64,000 nt of DNA, from NCBI RefSeq assembly GCF_030014915.1, contig NZ_JAGIXS010000002.1, forward strand, positions 310,001 to 374,000, read 5' to 3'. The translations under genes and the position numbers were made by a program. Of the stretch, positions 61,672 through 64,000 are shown piece by piece. This DNA is from Pelomonas sp. V22 (GTDB taxonomy: Bacteria > Pseudomonadota > Gammaproteobacteria > Burkholderiales > Burkholderiaceae_C). Numbering within the stretch: position 1 is the stretch's first letter; the number at the start of each line of letters is the position of its first letter. The notes under the pieces are model-generated. The model had not been told where the DNA came from. It saw only the letters and a list, made by a program, of their open reading frames with translations, and ran no database searches.

Positions 61672-62118
61672 ATGAGCGAATCCACCGTCAGCATCGAGCT
61701 GCGCCAGCAGCAGGACTACCAGTTCCAGGCCGAATTCGGCAACGGCGTGGCGCCGCTGCTGGCCGATGAACCGCCGCCGCTCGGCCAGGGCGGCGGGCCT
61801 TCGCCGGTGCAGCTGCTCGCTGCGGCGGTGGGGAATTGCATGTCCAACTCGCTGCTGTTTGCGCTGCGCAAGTACAAGCAATCGCCCGAGCCGCTGAGCT
61901 CGCGCATCACGGCCGAGGTCGGGCGCAACCCCGAGAACCGCGTGCGTGTGCTCGGCATCCAGGCCGAGCTGCGTCTCGGCGTGCCGGCTGCCTCGCTGCA
62001 GCACCTGGACCGGGTGCTGGCCTCGTTCGAGGATTACTGCACCGTGACCCGCAGCGTGGCCGCCGGCATCCCGGTGACGGTGAGCGTCTACGACTCGACC
62101 GGCGCCCAGCTCAAGTAG
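61672..62118 (+). CDS. OsmC family peroxidase/thiol protein
   Basis: The 148-residue protein has the OsmC/Ohr fold. Cysteines at 56 (AVGNCMSNSLLFAL) and 123 (FEDYCTVTRSV) are the reactive pair that reduces organic hydroperoxides. In sulfide-linked clusters such proteins may instead handle persulfides. AGGAAGGA lies before ATG 61672. It ends the RND operon and converges on the chemoreceptor gene. Confidence 0.88.
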   Translation: MSESTVSIELRQQQDYQFQAEFGNGVAPLLADEPPPLGQGGGPSPVQLLAAAVGNCMSNSLLFALRKYKQSPEPLSSRITAEVGRNPENRVRVLGIQAELRLGVPAASLQHLDRVLASFEDYCTVTRSVAAGIPVTVSVYDSTGAQLK

Positions 62119-62130
62119 GTAGGCCTTCGC

Positions 62131-63687
62131 TCAGACGCTGAAGACCTGCACGGCCAGGGCGAGGCGCCCGGCCTGGTCTTTCAGCTGCTCGCTGGAGGCG
62201 GCCATCTCTTCGACCAAGGCAGCGTTCTGCTGGGCCACGCGGTCCAGCTCGCGCACCTGCAGTTGCAGCTCCGAGATGTCTTCGTTGTCACGGCCCGAGC
62301 TTTCATCGAGGCTCAGCATCAGGGCGCCCAGGTGCTCGATCTCGCTGACCATCTGCTGGAGCGTCTGGCCGGTGGCATCGACCTGCTGCGAGCCGCCGGC
62401 GGTGCGCTCGGTGGCGTCGGCGATCAGGCTCTTGATCTCGCGCGCGGCCGTGGCCGAGCGCTGTGCCAGGGCCCGCACCTCCGAGGCCACGACGGCGAAA
62501 CCACGCCCCGACTCCCCGGCCCGCGCCGCCTCGACCGCCGCATTGAGCGCGAGGATGTTGGTCTGGAAAGCGATGCCGTCGATGGTGGCAATGATGTCGA
62601 CGATGCGGCGCGCCGAATCGTCGATGCCATGCATGGCCGTGATCACCTCGGCCATCTGGCCGCCCGCCTGGCGGGCCACTTCGCGCGCGCTGTCGGCGAG
62701 ACCGCGCGCGTCGGCCGCATGGCCGATGCGCGAACGCAGGCGCTGCATCACCTCATCGAGCCGGGCGCTGGCGCGCTGCGTGGTGGCGGCGGTCTCCTCG
62801 GTGCGGCCCGAAAGGTCGAGGTTGCCCTGGGCGATCTGACCCGAGGCCGCATTGAGTTCGTCCACATTGGCGCGCACCTCGCCGACCAGGCCGGCCAGGC
62901 CGCGCTGCATGCTGCCCATGAAGGCCATCACGCTGCTCTGGTCGCCCTGACGCAGCACCACGCGCTGGTTCAGGGCGCCACCGGCAATGCCCTCGGCGAT
63001 GTCGCGCACGGCGCTGGGCTCGGCACCGAGTGAACGCATGATGCGGCCGGTGATCAGGAGGGCCACGGCCAGGCCCAGGCCGATGGCGGCGAGCAGGCCC
63101 AGCCAGGTGGCCAGGCGCGCCTCGGCATAACGCTGCAGGCCGCTCTCGTACTCCTGCTTGGCCACATTGAGCTGCAGGTCGACCAAGGCGCCGAGCTTGT
63201 CGGTCAGCGGGTCTATGGTCTGGTAGAGCCGCTCGCGAGCCAGGCGCTCAAGCTGGGCTTCGTTGCCGAGCGCAAGGAGCAGGTCCTGGCGCAGCAGCTC
63301 GGCCGCCGTCATCAGCGGCTGGACCTCGGCCACCAGGACTTTCTCCTCGGCCACCAGGTAGGTCGCGGTGTAGGCCCGCCAGACCTGGCCGACCTGGCTG
63401 CCGGCTGCATCGATGAGGCCGCGGGCCTGCTCCGGCGTGAGCTGCTTCATGCGCAGCTTGTGCGTGGTGTCGACGATGTTGACCGCGTAGAGGTCGGAGG
63501 CGGCTTTGAGCTGCTGCAGCGGCACGACACGGTCGTCATAGACCGTGCGCAAGGCTTCGTTGGAGCTCTGCAGCAAGCGCAAGCTGTAGAGAGCCAGGAC
63601 CGCCATCAGCAGGCTGAGGATGGCGGTGAGCAGAAAAAGACGGGCTCGCACGCTGGGCACGCGCGCGAACAAGGCATCTAGCAACAT
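62131..63687 (-). CDS. Methyl-accepting chemotaxis protein (four-helix-bundle sensor)
   Basis: A 518-residue receptor with an N-terminal helix ([20 protein letters not shown]), a periplasmic four-helix-bundle ligand domain (about 35-190), a second helix ([20 protein letters not shown]) and HAMP. The cytoplasmic signalling domain has the tip [43 protein letters not shown]. No C-terminal CheR pentapeptide is present. Ligand unknown. Confidence 0.92.
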   Translation of the reverse strand: MLLDALFARVPSVRARLFLLTAILSLLMAVLALYSLRLLQSSNEALRTVYDDRVVPLQQLKAASDLYAVNIVDTTHKLRMKQLTPEQARGLIDAAGSQVGQVWRAYTATYLVAEEKVLVAEVQPLMTAAELLRQDLLLALGNEAQLERLARERLYQTIDPLTDKLGALVDLQLNVAKQEYESGLQRYAEARLATWLGLLAAIGLGLAVALLITGRIMRSLGAEPSAVRDIAEGIAGGALNQRVVLRQGDQSSVMAFMGSMQRGLAGLVGEVRANVDELNAASGQIAQGNLDLSGRTEETAATTQRASARLDEVMQRLRSRIGHAADARGLADSAREVARQAGGQMAEVITAMHGIDDSARRIVDIIATIDGIAFQTNILALNAAVEAARAGESGRGFAVVASEVRALAQRSATAAREIKSLIADATERTAGGSQQVDATGQTLQQMVSEIEHLGALMLSLDESSGRDNEDISELQLQVRELDRVAQQNAALVEEMAASSEQLKDQAGRLALAVQVFSV

Positions 63688-63794
63688 GTGGAGCTCCCCT
63701 TCACGGACCCGAGGGATGTCGCCCCCGAATCTGCGTCAGGTGGCGGCTGGGCCCAGGCGCTCCACTATATCGATAGTGTGTGCGCTATGCGTCC

Positions 63795-63995
63795 TCAGTT
63801 CGACGCAGCCGAGGCGGCGGCGCTGGCTGCAGCCTCGGGGGCTGAGGCTGCGGCCGAAGCGGCCGAGGCAGCCGGTTCAGCATGGCCAGCAGCCACGTCA
63901 TGCTTCTCACCGCCCATGTCGATATCGCCGCCGCGCGACAGGATGAACAAGGCGAGGGCAGCAAAGACGACGAAACCAACAAGCAGCTTCCACAT
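63795..63995 (-). CDS. Small membrane protein with Ala/Ser-rich tail
   Basis: A 66-residue protein: one N-terminal helix (LLVGFVVFAALALFIL), a short polar stretch and about 25 residues of Ala, Ser and Glu/Pro. The topology is probably a single pass with a disordered tail. No family is recognised. Alternative antisense frames exist but show no start signals. Confidence 0.5.
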   Translation of the reverse strand: MWKLLVGFVVFAALALFILSRGGDIDMGGEKHDVAAGHAEPAASAASAAASAPEAAASAAASAASN

Positions 63996-64000
63996 GGCAA

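Overview
The window is GC-rich chromosomal DNA with densely packed genes on both strands. Gene content suggests a free-living, motile, respiratory betaproteobacterium of the order Burkholderiales, in the Roseateles/Pelomonas/Paucibacter/Rubrivivax neighbourhood. The pointers are paired Aat and Bpt aminoacyl-protein transferases, two CysB-type regulators with two sulfate-binding proteins, chemoreceptors, c-di-GMP enzymes and many TonB, RND and MacB-type envelope systems. The taxonomic placement is inference; no rRNA or tRNA gene is present to test it. I saw no CRISPR array, prophage or intact insertion sequence.

Layout. 1-2298 (minus): rubrerythrin, a cysteine-rich Fe-S protein and a DUF3501 protein, a peroxide/redox cluster cut by the left edge. 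2406-4713: an arylformamidase-like hydrolase diverging from an arginine deiminase homologue that lacks its catalytic cysteine. 4714-6937: an AT-richer stretch with one secreted orphan protein and about 400 bp without a recognisable gene. 6938-8905: a compact operon of two small proteins, a lipoprotein and a FlgH-like lipoprotein far from any other flagellar gene. 9044-13998: a Crp-like regulator, small orphans, a globin, an OmpR-type response regulator and a PAS hybrid histidine kinase split by one in-frame amber codon. 14163-22777: a TonB receptor, a MacAB-type ABC export set, DsbD and a redoxin. 22784-28645 (minus): small enzymes, a DUF6624-like secreted protein, a diguanylate cyclase, a Tat-exported dienelactone hydrolase and a sigma-54 activator.

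28756-34018: a LysR regulator divergent from an SbtA-type bicarbonate transporter, an amino-acid ABC importer without its ATPase, a membrane protein and SlyX. 34012-38149: a GAF-GAF-GGDEF-EAL phosphodiesterase and an Aer-like chemoreceptor. 38272-46079: the sulfate uptake region (sbp, cysT, cysW, cysA, cysB, a TOBE protein, an RBBP9-like hydrolase, a second cysB-like gene, a second sbp). It shares a TAAGCAA motif that looks like a regulon operator. 46185-49265: a FecR-like secreted protein, a c-type-heme DUF3365/HAMP sensor and a Ser/Thr protein kinase, apparently one signalling module. 49280-53270: riboflavin synthase, an ammonium transporter with a candidate sigma-54 promoter, a Spx/ArsC-like protein, aat and bpt. 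53580-55303: a response regulator paired with a membrane-anchored coiled-coil protein.

55286-62118: a likely reactive-sulfur module. A Nudix protein, a rhodanese and an ArsR repressor read leftward; an RND efflux pair, a DUF2892 protein and an OsmC protein read rightward. 62131-64000: a second chemoreceptor and a small membrane protein.

The strongest leads are the arginine deiminase pseudoenzyme, the non-flagellar FlgH operon, the amber-split hybrid kinase, the heme-sensor/kinase module, the recurrent GTGCG-N5-CGCAC palindrome and the shared sulfate-regulon operators.
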